This document shows, in pieces, positions 8,792-16,262 of a DNA stretch of 30,638 bases (its first letter is position 1; each line of letters begins with the position of its first letter). A model generated the notes under the pieces. It did no database searches. It was not told the DNA's origin and worked only from the letters and a program-made list of their open reading frames with translations. This DNA is from Heterotrichella gracilis (Eukaryota; Sar; Xanthophyceae; Tribonematales; Xanthonemataceae), in the NCBI GenBank assembly GCA_032358255.1, contig JAULBX010028338.1:1-30638 (forward strand), written 5' to 3'. The position numbers were made by a program, and so were the translations under genes.

Positions 8792-10271
8792 GATACTCTA
8801 TACCATTTGTTTTTGGCTTATCTGGATGAACCTCTTTTCCCAGATTTGTATAACTAACTTAAAAAAAGCGAATTGTCAGTTATTTAGCGGTCAGCTTTAC
8901 GCATTTGGCTTATTAAGTCGTGCCCAAAATGAAACGCTCTGCATTTATAAGCTCAATTCTCAATTAAGTGTCACTGACAGCTTGCTCATTAAACTCTCAA
9001 AAGCTAAAAATGAAAATTATCTGCCAGTATATTCAGATACACTCCATGGCTTTTTAAATATCTATTTGCAGCAGGAGAACAAAAACACCGTGACCATTTT
9101 CCGATTTTCGAAAACGTTCGAACTACTTAAAACTATTCCCTCTGTTGATATTGCGCGCCTGAACAATACCTCTCTTTTTGATTCAGATGTATTTTGTTCT
9201 AATGACGAAATGTATTCTATAAAAACAACAAATGACAGCAGTGGTAAACAATTTTACATCAATAAATTCAAGCTAAAATCAGTAGAAGCCAACTTTGACT
9301 ATGAATTAAAATGGCAATTTCCTTTCGAAAGAAAGAATGTTGAAAATGCCCATGTTTTCTTTGCCAATACTCGGTTTTTATTGGTCTTTGTGCATGTAGC
9401 AGGAGGCACAAAAAAAGGGGAATGGATCTTAAAGTTAAATTCATTTAACGGGCAATTGATCAAAGCCAGCAAGATCAATGACAAGGCAGAAAAGAACACC
9501 TACATTTATGGTTCGCACTATTTTGATCAACAAACCAAATCAGTTCATTTTACCGGCGCGCTATTCCCTGATCAACAATTGGATCTTTCAAAAAAGTTAT
9601 GGAAAATTGAGGATGCGACACACTTTGCCCTTTATTATTTTGTGATGGACAGTCTAGGTGAAATAGTGAATAAACAAGGTTTCACTCTTCCCATTGTTGC
9701 CGGATCAAGCGGTGCAAAAAAAGTAAGCAGTTCCTATTTGTTAAAAACAAATGATCTTAAAAAAAGTCCGGAAGGTGGTTTTGTTTTTAATGGAGATATT
9801 TATAAGCAGACCAAGCCTTCGAGCTGTTTTCAATACGTTAACAGTTCGCGCTTTTATTTGACAAAATCTGAAAACGGTTTAGTCCTTAAAAAAAATTCGC
9901 TGAATTCTAATAACCTGATTGAAGATTACATTTACACCAAAGATCGCATGGATCTTAATGGAAAACTGTGCATGGATAGTGTTTCAAATCCATTAAAATT
10001 AATGGCCATCGAACCCGGAATGCCTGTAAAACTGGCATTTAAATTAGATGAAGAGAATAACCCTTATTGGTTACTCAACAAACACAGTTTTAATAAGAAC
10101 AATGTCAATTATTCAATGGTGAGTCCGGTTAAAAAGATCTATCAGATTACTTCAATTGAGGATATTCCCGAAAATAAATCTCCCCGAATGCTCGTTCTCA
10201 ATTTGAATCAATTTGTTATTTTTCATCAACTGGAAGAAGAAAAATTTCAATTAAAATTATATACCTGGTAG
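8781..10271 (+). CDS. exported protein of unknown function, coupled to MFS transporter
   Basis: About 496 residues, not recognised as a known family. It begins with a signal peptide (MKNKILYTICFWLIWMNLFSQ, cleavage likely after SQ) followed by a Ser/Asn/Lys-rich, beta-strand-like sequence with no obvious catalytic motif. Recurrent phrases such as FLNIYLQQENKNTVTIF and FLLVFVHVAGG suggest a propeller-like or repetitive beta fold, which is speculative. The start is TTG at 8781: an in-frame stop ends at 8780, and an A-rich GG sequence (near 8768-8775) lies 5 nt upstream. Starting here gives a proper signal peptide, whereas the first ATG (8826) would cut it. The 11-nt overlap with the MFS gene points to coupling. 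No T9SS tail is visible, so the product may be periplasmic. Confidence 0.7.
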   Translation: MKNKILYTICFWLIWMNLFSQICITNLKKANCQLFSGQLYAFGLLSRAQNETLCIYKLNSQLSVTDSLLIKLSKAKNENYLPVYSDTLHGFLNIYLQQENKNTVTIFRFSKTFELLKTIPSVDIARLNNTSLFDSDVFCSNDEMYSIKTTNDSSGKQFYINKFKLKSVEANFDYELKWQFPFERKNVENAHVFFANTRFLLVFVHVAGGTKKGEWILKLNSFNGQLIKASKINDKAEKNTYIYGSHYFDQQTKSVHFTGALFPDQQLDLSKKLWKIEDATHFALYYFVMDSLGEIVNKQGFTLPIVAGSSGAKKVSSSYLLKTNDLKKSPEGGFVFNGDIYKQTKPSSCFQYVNSSRFYLTKSENGLVLKKNSLNSNNLIEDYIYTKDRMDLNGKLCMDSVSNPLKLMAIEPGMPVKLAFKLDEENNPYWLLNKHSFNKNNVNYSMVSPVKKIYQITSIEDIPENKSPRMLVLNLNQFVIFHQLEEEKFQLKLYTW

Positions 10272-10282
10272 TTTCAAAATAT

Positions 10283-10290
10283 TAACTTTG
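10283..10290 (+). promoter_or_regulatory. Bacteroidota -7 box before the DUF4293 gene
   Basis: TAACTTTG matches the TAnnTTTG consensus of the Bacteroidota primary sigma factor. It lies 5 nt before the ATG at 10296, implying a very short leader or an extra upstream transcript from the preceding gene. No clear -33 TTTG box was seen. Confidence 0.5.
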
Positions 10291-10295
10291 CAAGT

Positions 10296-10748
10296 ATGAT
10301 ACAACGCAAACAAACTCTTTATCTTTTATCTATTCTTATCATTAGCACAATATTGCTAGTTGTTCCAAGTGCCTCCGTTGATTTTAATAATCAATTGGTG
10401 AAAGTTTATCTTTTACCTTTTGACTTTGAAGGACTTTCGGCAAGTGTAGCGCAAATGGCAGCGATGTTAATTAATTTCATCAGTCTCATCCTGGCTTTTA
10501 CTTGTATTTTTCTTTACAAAAAAAGAAATCTTCAATTAACGATGAGTTATTCTCTCATGATCATTTGGTTATTACTCACCTTGATCATGTCTTTTATGCC
10601 TTTGGTGAATGAAGCAGATGGAGTGGCTATTCAAAACACCAATTATGGAACCTTGTTAGGAATTTTCGGCATGTTAGGTTCCTATATGGCTGCGCGCTTG
10701 ATCAAAAAAGACATTGAATTGCTCAAGAGTGCCGACAGGATACGCTAA
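10296..10748 (+). CDS. DUF4293 family membrane protein
   Basis: 150 residues with four hydrophobic segments: near residues 7-25, 48-68, 78-98 and 108-128, short loops between them, and a charged C-terminus. The opening MIQRKQTLYLL, the loop ending in FLYKKRNLQLTMSY and the final GTLLGIFGMLGSYMAARLIKKD are typical of DUF4293, a small Bacteroidota membrane family of unknown function. The ATG at 10296 is 24 nt after the previous gene, with a TAACTTTG box just upstream. Length is normal for the family. The next gene is convergent. Confidence 0.88.
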   Translation: MIQRKQTLYLLSILIISTILLVVPSASVDFNNQLVKVYLLPFDFEGLSASVAQMAAMLINFISLILAFTCIFLYKKRNLQLTMSYSLMIIWLLLTLIMSFMPLVNEADGVAIQNTNYGTLLGIFGMLGSYMAARLIKKDIELLKSADRIR

Positions 10749-10811
10749 TAAATTCTAGTTTTGGTTCTGCTTGTTTCAATTTGCTGAAAAAGAGTCAATA
10801 CATCGAGAAAC

Positions 10812-12038
10812 TTAAAAGGTCAAATTCACGATCAACAGTACTTCACCACGCAGCACTTCTATTGTTGTACTGTCGCCTTTTTTAAATTTTGAAAGTGCTT
10901 TCATGTAGCCTTGAACGTCTTTGACTTCAGTGTCACCTAATTTTTTCACAATATCGCCTTTGAGAATACCGGCTTTAGCAGCAGGTTTATTGTCTGTCAC
11001 GCCATCAATTCGCATGCCAGGACCTTCAAAGGTATAATCCGGCATAACACCCATGGTGACTTTAAAAGACATTTTAGTGGATTCCTGTGAACGTGTTTTG
11101 GTAAAACTTAATTTCGGATAAGCGTAAGTTTTTTCAATCAAGGTGGCAATGTATTTTAAAACCTCGGCTTCTCCTGTGTAATTGATCTTATCGGCATCGT
11201 CGCTTGGTTTATGGTAATCGGCATGTTGGCCTGTGAAAAAATGCAATACCGGAATATCTTTTAAGTAAAAGGAAGTTTGGTCGCTTGGCCCAATTCCACT
11301 GCTATCTTTAATGATCTTAAAGTTAGATGAAATAGAATCTAAAAGTGGCACAAACACCGGAGAGGTTCCTACACCATATACGAGGAGCTTTTGTGTAGAA
11401 TCATTTAATCGGCCGATCATGTCCATATTGATCATGTAATTCACCGAGTTTAAAGCGATATCGGCATTATCACACCATTTTTTAGAACCTAATAATCCCA
11501 GTTCTTCGCCACTAAAACAAATAAATAAAAAGTTATATGGTTCTGTTCTTTTATTTGAACTAAAGTATTTTGCTAATTCTATGACTCCGGCTGTACCGCT
11601 GGCATTATCGTCGGCACCATTATGAATCTTTCCATCCGGATTTGGATCAAGGCTATTACGGTCATGCCCTAAACCCAAATGGTCGTAATGTGCGCCAATC
11701 ACAATGGTATAAGGTGCTTTATTATTGAGATAACCAATGACGTTGTTTCCTGACCTCTCTTTTATGTTCGCCAAGGAAGTGTCGTGTGGATCCAGATTTT
11801 TCTTGAAGGTAAACGGTTTTAAATAAGAGTTATTAAAAGAACTTAAACCTGTTTTTTTGAATTCAGAAGCAATGTAATTGGCTGCCACTAACTCTTCAGG
11901 TGAAGAAGTTCCCCGGCCCTTTAATTCATCGGAGGCTAAGTAAGTGATGTGTTTTTTAATGTTTTTAGTGTCGAATTTTTGGCTCATGGCATTTGTTGAC
12001 ACTGCACAAATAACAGAAATAAGGATAAGAATACGCAT
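10812..12038 (-). CDS. M28 family zinc aminopeptidase with PDZ domain
   Basis: A 408-residue exported metallopeptidase. Signal peptide at 1-19 (MRILILISVICAVSTNAMSQ). Peptidase domain at about 30-320 with the M28 metal-binding set: AHYDHLG (His117/Asp119), HNGADDNASGTAG (bridging Asp), FSGEELGLLGS (catalytic/metal Glu pair), INMDMIGRL (Asp) and GQHADYHKPSDD (His). A PDZ domain occupies roughly 345-408 (GMRIDGVTDNKPAAKAGIL, then GDIVKKLGDTEVKDVQGY). The family removes N-terminal residues in the periplasm or outside the cell. The start at 12036-12038 was preferred to an in-frame codon 93 nt upstream because it begins the signal peptide and a good -7 box lies just upstream. It is a single gene, convergent with the DUF4293 gene. 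Confidence 0.9.
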   Translation of the reverse strand: MRILILISVICAVSTNAMSQKFDTKNIKKHITYLASDELKGRGTSSPEELVAANYIASEFKKTGLSSFNNSYLKPFTFKKNLDPHDTSLANIKERSGNNVIGYLNNKAPYTIVIGAHYDHLGLGHDRNSLDPNPDGKIHNGADDNASGTAGVIELAKYFSSNKRTEPYNFLFICFSGEELGLLGSKKWCDNADIALNSVNYMINMDMIGRLNDSTQKLLVYGVGTSPVFVPLLDSISSNFKIIKDSSGIGPSDQTSFYLKDIPVLHFFTGQHADYHKPSDDADKINYTGEAEVLKYIATLIEKTYAYPKLSFTKTRSQESTKMSFKVTMGVMPDYTFEGPGMRIDGVTDNKPAAKAGILKGDIVKKLGDTEVKDVQGYMKALSKFKKGDSTTIEVLRGEVLLIVNLTF

Positions 12039-12041
12039 GGT

Positions 12042-12049
12042 CAAAATTA
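12042..12049 (-). promoter_or_regulatory. Bacteroidota -7 box before the M28 gene
   Basis: On the minus strand this reads TAATTTTG, a full match to TAnnTTTG, 3 nt before the ATG at 12038. It supports that start and implies a very short leader. Confidence 0.5.
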
Positions 12050-12269
12050 GTGAAATTCCAGGAAAAGTTCTGTTAATCTTGTTAAGAAATGCTATCTTTA
12101 TTCCTATATAGATAATTGAAAAAAAATTCAATTATCTACGATGTAAGTGTTTGTAAAGGTTTTATTTATTGATCTCTAAAGAAACCTAACAAACACTAAA
12201 TCGGGATTTATCGCACTAAGAGATCAGTGCGCTCAAAAATTCGCTTCTAATCTCTAATTGCGATATAAT

Positions 12270-12821
12270 ATGATAGAAAATGAAGTTATACTGCGAACAG
12301 CCACTTTTAATCCAAAGGTAAAAACCTACATTTTTTTAGTGGTGTTATTTTATCTGATCGTGACTATAGTTGGATGGCTGATATTACCCTTTTGGTTATT
12401 GGGCTTTGGACAATGGTTGAGTACTAAATTCTTCCATACCTTAAAATGTCAGTTAAGTACTAAAACCCTGCGTTTTTCGAAAGGATTGATCTTTCATATT
12501 GAAAAAACCATTCCATTGGAAAATATTCAGGATCTATCCTTTTATGGAGGTCCGATTTTAAGGTCCATGGGTTTAACCCTTATAAAAATTGAAACAGCCG
12601 GTGGTGGTGGACATCATAACAACAACGTGATGAGCATGCTGGGGATTGAAGGAGCAGAAAGTTTTAAACTAGAGATCTTAAACCAGCGCGAAAAACTGAT
12701 CAAAGAAAAATATCAGCAAGTTAGTTCTATCAAGGAACCTGAATCTAATCGACTCAGCGAATCTTTGTTAAGAGAGATCAAAAACGAACTCACTGAAATA
12801 AAAATAGCACTAAAAAAATAA
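12270..12821 (+). CDS. PH domain-containing membrane protein (bPH2-like)
   Basis: 183 residues. A hydrophobic hairpin at about 20-50 (YIFLVVLFYLIVTIVGWLIL, then FWLLGFGQWL) is followed by a bacterial PH-like domain (CQLSTKTLRFSKGLIFHIEK, then IPLENIQDLSF and GLTLIKIETAG), as in the YdbS/YdbT family. A charged coiled C-terminal tail follows (about 135-183). A Gly/His/Asn-rich loop (AGGGGHHNNN) interrupts the PH part. The start is ATG 12270, 12 nt after an in-frame TTG. Function unknown; relatives are membrane-associated. It lies 37 nt before purK in the same direction and may share a transcript with it. Confidence 0.75.
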   Translation: MIENEVILRTATFNPKVKTYIFLVVLFYLIVTIVGWLILPFWLLGFGQWLSTKFFHTLKCQLSTKTLRFSKGLIFHIEKTIPLENIQDLSFYGGPILRSMGLTLIKIETAGGGGHHNNNVMSMLGIEGAESFKLEILNQREKLIKEKYQQVSSIKEPESNRLSESLLREIKNELTEIKIALKK

Positions 12822-12824
12822 ATC

Positions 12825-12857
12825 TTTTGGGTATCTTTAAACCCGAAAATAAAGATA
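12825..12857 (+). promoter_or_regulatory. overlapping inverted repeats / -7 box before purK
   Basis: Two mutually exclusive hairpins fit here. One pairs TTTTGGGT (12825-12832) with ACCCgAAAA (12841-12849, one bulged G). The other pairs TATCTTTA (12832-12839) perfectly with TAAAGATA (12850-12857), ending one nucleotide before the purK ATG. TATCTTTA also resembles the -7 promoter box, so the match may be incidental. Confidence 0.35.
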
Positions 12858-12858
12858 A

Positions 12859-13998
12859 ATGGCGAAGACATTACAACAATTACACATAGGGCTTTTAGGC
12901 GGCGGACAATTGGGCAGAATGATGATACAAAGTGCCATAAATTTAAACCTCAACATTTCTGTACTTGATCCTGATAAAAATGCCCCCTGCAAACATCTGG
13001 TTAAAAAATTCACGCAAGGAAGTCTGACCGATTTTGATACTGTTTATGAATTCGGAAAAGATAAGGATCTGATCACGATTGAAATTGAGAATGTAAACGT
13101 AGAAGCTTTAAAAGCATTGGAGAAAGAAGGAAAAAAAGTATTTCCACAGCCTCATATCATTGAATTAATTCAGGATAAAGGTTCTCAAAAAATGTTTTAT
13201 CAACGCAATAATATTCCCAGTCCTGATTTTTTTCTGGTAGAAAATAAAAAACAAATTCAAAAATACGCCGACTATTTTCCGTTTTTTCAAAAACTACGCA
13301 AAGGTGGTTATGATGGAAAAGGGGTGGTCAAATTAGTGAGTCCGCATCACCTGGATAAGGCCTTTGAAGCGCCAAGTGTATTAGAGCGCTTGGTGGATTT
13401 TGACAAAGAATTATCGGTTGTTGTGGCGAGAAATGAAAGTGGCGAGATCAGATGTTTTCCGGTGGTGGAATGTGAGTTTAATCCGGAAGCTAATCTGGTA
13501 GAATTTTTGTTTAGTCCGGCAAACATTAAAAAATCGGTCGAAAAAGAAGCCATTAAAATTGCCACAGATGTTGCGGAGAAACTAGGAATAGTAGGACTTT
13601 TAGCCGTTGAATTGTTTTTAACCAAGGATGGTAAAGTTTTAGTGAATGAAGTGGCTCCACGCACACATAACAGCGGGCATCATACCATTGAGGCAAATGT
13701 CACTTCGCAATTTGAACAACACCTAAGAGCTATTTTGAATTTGCCTTTGGGTGATACCTCTATTGTGAGAGCCGGGGTGATGGTGAATTTATTAGGTGAT
13801 TTTGGGTATGAGGGAAATGCCATTTATCAGGGATTAGAGGATGTTTTGAAATTCAGTGGTGTATATGTTCATTTGTATGGGAAGGCTGTCACCAAACCCT
13901 TCAGAAAAATGGGTCATGCCACTATTGTAGATGATGATATATTAAAAGCGAAACAAAAGGCTAAACTGGTAAAAAACACTTTAAAAATAATAGCTTAA
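12859..13998 (+). CDS. purK: N5-carboxyaminoimidazole ribonucleotide synthase PurK
   Basis: ATP-grasp enzyme of purine synthesis that makes N5-carboxyaminoimidazole ribonucleotide from AIR, bicarbonate and ATP in the cytoplasm. Family motifs: GLLGGGQLGRMM (residues 12-23), LITIEIENVNVEAL, IQDKGSQKMF, QKLRKGGYDGKGVVKL (ATP-grasp glycine loop), the Glu-rich LVDFDKELSVVVARN, and VNEVAPRTHNSGHHT (metal and substrate binding). The 379-residue length is normal. The usual partner purE is not adjacent. The ATG at 12859 lies 37 nt after the PH-domain gene and directly after a pair of inverted repeats. A small zinc-ribbon gene follows 15 nt downstream and is probably co-transcribed. Confidence 0.96.
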   Translation: MAKTLQQLHIGLLGGGQLGRMMIQSAINLNLNISVLDPDKNAPCKHLVKKFTQGSLTDFDTVYEFGKDKDLITIEIENVNVEALKALEKEGKKVFPQPHIIELIQDKGSQKMFYQRNNIPSPDFFLVENKKQIQKYADYFPFFQKLRKGGYDGKGVVKLVSPHHLDKAFEAPSVLERLVDFDKELSVVVARNESGEIRCFPVVECEFNPEANLVEFLFSPANIKKSVEKEAIKIATDVAEKLGIVGLLAVELFLTKDGKVLVNEVAPRTHNSGHHTIEANVTSQFEQHLRAILNLPLGDTSIVRAGVMVNLLGDFGYEGNAIYQGLEDVLKFSGVYVHLYGKAVTKPFRKMGHATIVDDDILKAKQKAKLVKNTLKIIA

Positions 13999-14013
13999 CA
14001 TAAAAATATACCC

Positions 14014-14373
14014 ATGGAAAAACGTACATGCCCAGAGTGCGGAGAAGTTATAAAAGGAAGAATAGATAAAAAGTTTTGCAGCGACATGTGTCGCAATGCC
14101 TATAATAACAAGCAAAACAGCGATACCAATAATTACGTTAGAAACATTAATAACGCCTTGCGCAAAAACCGGCGTATTTTAGAAGAAAGTTTACAAGGGG
14201 AAAAAACAACAGTTCCTAAGCAAAAGCTAACAGACAAAGGGTTTAATTTTTCCTTTTATACCAACCAGGTGATCACCAAAAACAATCATACGTACACGTT
14301 TTGCTATGAGTTTGGATATTTGCCTTTGGAGGATAAGAATTTGATCTTAATTGTGAAGCGGAAGGGGGAGTAA
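14014..14373 (+). CDS. small zinc-ribbon protein (DUF2116-like)
   Basis: 119 residues. The N-terminus has a four-cysteine zinc ribbon: Cys6 and Cys9 (TCPECGE), Cys22 and Cys26 (KFCSDMCRNAY), the DUF2116-type spacing also seen in small nucleic-acid-binding ribbons. A basic helical stretch (NYVRNINNALRKNRRILEES, about 40-60) follows, then a beta-rich C-terminal region (FNFSFYTNQ, YTFCYEFGYLPLEDKNLILI). Nucleic-acid binding is a guess from the ribbon and charge. It starts 15 nt after purK, so it may ride on the purK transcript. Similar proteins are common in Bacteroidota, mostly uncharacterised. Confidence 0.75.
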   Translation: MEKRTCPECGEVIKGRIDKKFCSDMCRNAYNNKQNSDTNNYVRNINNALRKNRRILEESLQGEKTTVPKQKLTDKGFNFSFYTNQVITKNNHTYTFCYEFGYLPLEDKNLILIVKRKGE

Positions 14374-14533
14374 TCATAATTACCCTTCAGTAGGAGAATC
14401 ATGTCAACCCTTAGGGATTGAAAAAACTAGATCATTCCTATTGAGTTTAAATTCTATGAACAACATACTATTTCAAATAAAGTCGCGTTATCTATTTGTC
14501 CCACTTTTTTTAGCATTTACCTAAAACCATGCC

Positions 14534-16255
14534 ATGAAAACAAAACTATGGAGAAGGATTTTTATTCAGTTAATATTTATTACATTTTTCCTTCCGCTTT
14601 ATTCACAAAGTGTTCTTTTTGATTGGGTTAAAAGCAGTAATGTTGCCGGAAATGAAGATGGAAATTCGATAGCTACAGATACAATTGGAAATGTTTATTT
14701 GACTGGAAATACAAATGGTGGGATTTATATTTCAAAAACAAATATTGCCGGAAACATACTTTGGGAAAGACATATTGGCGTGTCTGGAGTTAATGATGGC
14801 TATTCAATAGCAGTTGATGCCGATGGTTATGTATATATCACCGGACTGTTCTTTGGCACAATTGATTTTGACCCAGGAGTTGGAACACATACCTTAAGTC
14901 CTTCTAATAATAACGGGGATCGTGATGCTTTCGTTTTGAAATTAGATTCGTCAGGCATTTTTCAATGGGCTAAACAAATGGGTGGAATAAACTTTGATGC
15001 CGGAACATGTGTTAAAGTAGATAATTTAGGAAACATTTACCTCTCAGGTACCTTTCTCGGAACAGCCGATTTTGACCCAGGAGCTGCGGTTTATAATTTA
15101 AGTTCCCTCTTTTCAAGTGTTGATGTTTTTATCGTAAAACTTGACTCATTAGGGGATTTTATTTGGGCAAGTCAAGTAGGTGGGCACTTAAGCGAGCTCT
15201 CTAGCTCATTAGAACTAGATCAATTTGGCAATATACTTCTTGCTGGGGAGTTTCAAGGAACTCCTGATTTTGATCCCGGACCTGGAAATTACTTTGTGCC
15301 CACAAATGGTGGATATGATATATTTCTCTTAAAATTAAATACAAATGGAAATTTTGTTTGGATGAAACAATATGGTGGAAGTTTGAATGACAAAAATGTT
15401 CAGATGACCACTGATTATGATGGAAATATTTATATGTCAGGTAACTTCGGCGACCTTGTAGATTTTGATCCTAATCCCGGCTATTTTTATTTAAATGGAG
15501 GGGGTGCTTTTATTCACAAATTAGATTCTTCCGGAAAATTCCGATGGGCCAAACAGATTACTGGTGCAGATTATAGCCATCTCTCAATATCTGTTGACAA
15601 ACTTGGGAATGTTTACACTTCAGGTGAAATAATTTATCCCATTGATTGCGATCCGGGTCCTTTAGATAATATACTAACAAAACATGGAAATCAAGATATT
15701 TTTGTACTTCAATTAAATGCAAAAGGCGAATTTAAATTAGTTAATCAAATTGGTGGAGTGTTCGGTAGTGGTATTTGGTCGAATGATATACATATAGATA
15801 ATTTAAATAATATTTATGTGACAGGCCATTTTTTCGCTCATACTAATACAAATGAATACACCGATTTTGATCCGGGAACTTCGACATATAGTGTGGTGCC
15901 AAAAGCACACGACAGATATTTACTTAAACTATCACAACAAAATGTGACAGGGCTGTTAGATACAGGATTCGTGAGCACAAGTAATAACGGGGTAGGAATT
16001 CAAGAGGAGTACTATGACCGGAAATTCAACATTTATCCGAATCCTACTGATGATATCTTACACGTACAAATTGACAATTCAAAAAGTGATGTCTCATTAA
16101 ATTTACTGAGTAGTATTGGAGAAATAATTTTCAAGTCAAAACCAATATATGAAAATAATATAAGGTTTGACCTATCTGAACAAGCACCAGGAATCTATTT
16201 TATTGAAATAATACTACCTGATCAAACAAAAAGATTTAAGGTCATAAAAAACTAA
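14534..16255 (+). CDS. secreted propeller-type repeat protein with T9SS sorting domain (copy 1)
   Basis: 573 residues. Signal peptide at 1-25 (ending FFLPLYSQS). The body, about 26-470, is a series of roughly 60-70-residue repeats of the form GNIYLSGTFxGTxDFDPG, then FVLKLDSSGxFxWAKQxGG; the DFDPG-like element occurs six times (first at residues 111, 179 and 245), with variants DFDPN and DCDPG. This matches the SBBP/beta-propeller repeat class. The C-terminal 75 or so residues (FNIYPNPTDDILHV to the end) form a type A T9SS sorting domain, so the protein should be exported across the outer membrane and released or anchored on the surface. Function unknown; the Asp-rich turns could bind calcium (inference). 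A paralogue begins 7 nt downstream. Confidence 0.85.
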   Translation: MKTKLWRRIFIQLIFITFFLPLYSQSVLFDWVKSSNVAGNEDGNSIATDTIGNVYLTGNTNGGIYISKTNIAGNILWERHIGVSGVNDGYSIAVDADGYVYITGLFFGTIDFDPGVGTHTLSPSNNNGDRDAFVLKLDSSGIFQWAKQMGGINFDAGTCVKVDNLGNIYLSGTFLGTADFDPGAAVYNLSSLFSSVDVFIVKLDSLGDFIWASQVGGHLSELSSSLELDQFGNILLAGEFQGTPDFDPGPGNYFVPTNGGYDIFLLKLNTNGNFVWMKQYGGSLNDKNVQMTTDYDGNIYMSGNFGDLVDFDPNPGYFYLNGGGAFIHKLDSSGKFRWAKQITGADYSHLSISVDKLGNVYTSGEIIYPIDCDPGPLDNILTKHGNQDIFVLQLNAKGEFKLVNQIGGVFGSGIWSNDIHIDNLNNIYVTGHFFAHTNTNEYTDFDPGTSTYSVVPKAHDRYLLKLSQQNVTGLLDTGFVSTSNNGVGIQEEYYDRKFNIYPNPTDDILHVQIDNSKSDVSLNLLSSIGEIIFKSKPIYENNIRFDLSEQAPGIYFIEIILPDQTKRFKVIKN

Positions 16256-16262
16256 TTATAGA

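Noticed and set aside
12039..12131. 31-residue extension of the M28 peptidase
   Set aside because: The signal peptide begins at the Met at 12038 and a full -7 promoter box lies inside the extension.
14456..14524. 22-residue open frame with a hydrophobic end just before the first propeller gene
   Set aside because: Too short, no family match, and it ends before the real signal peptide starts; at most a remnant.
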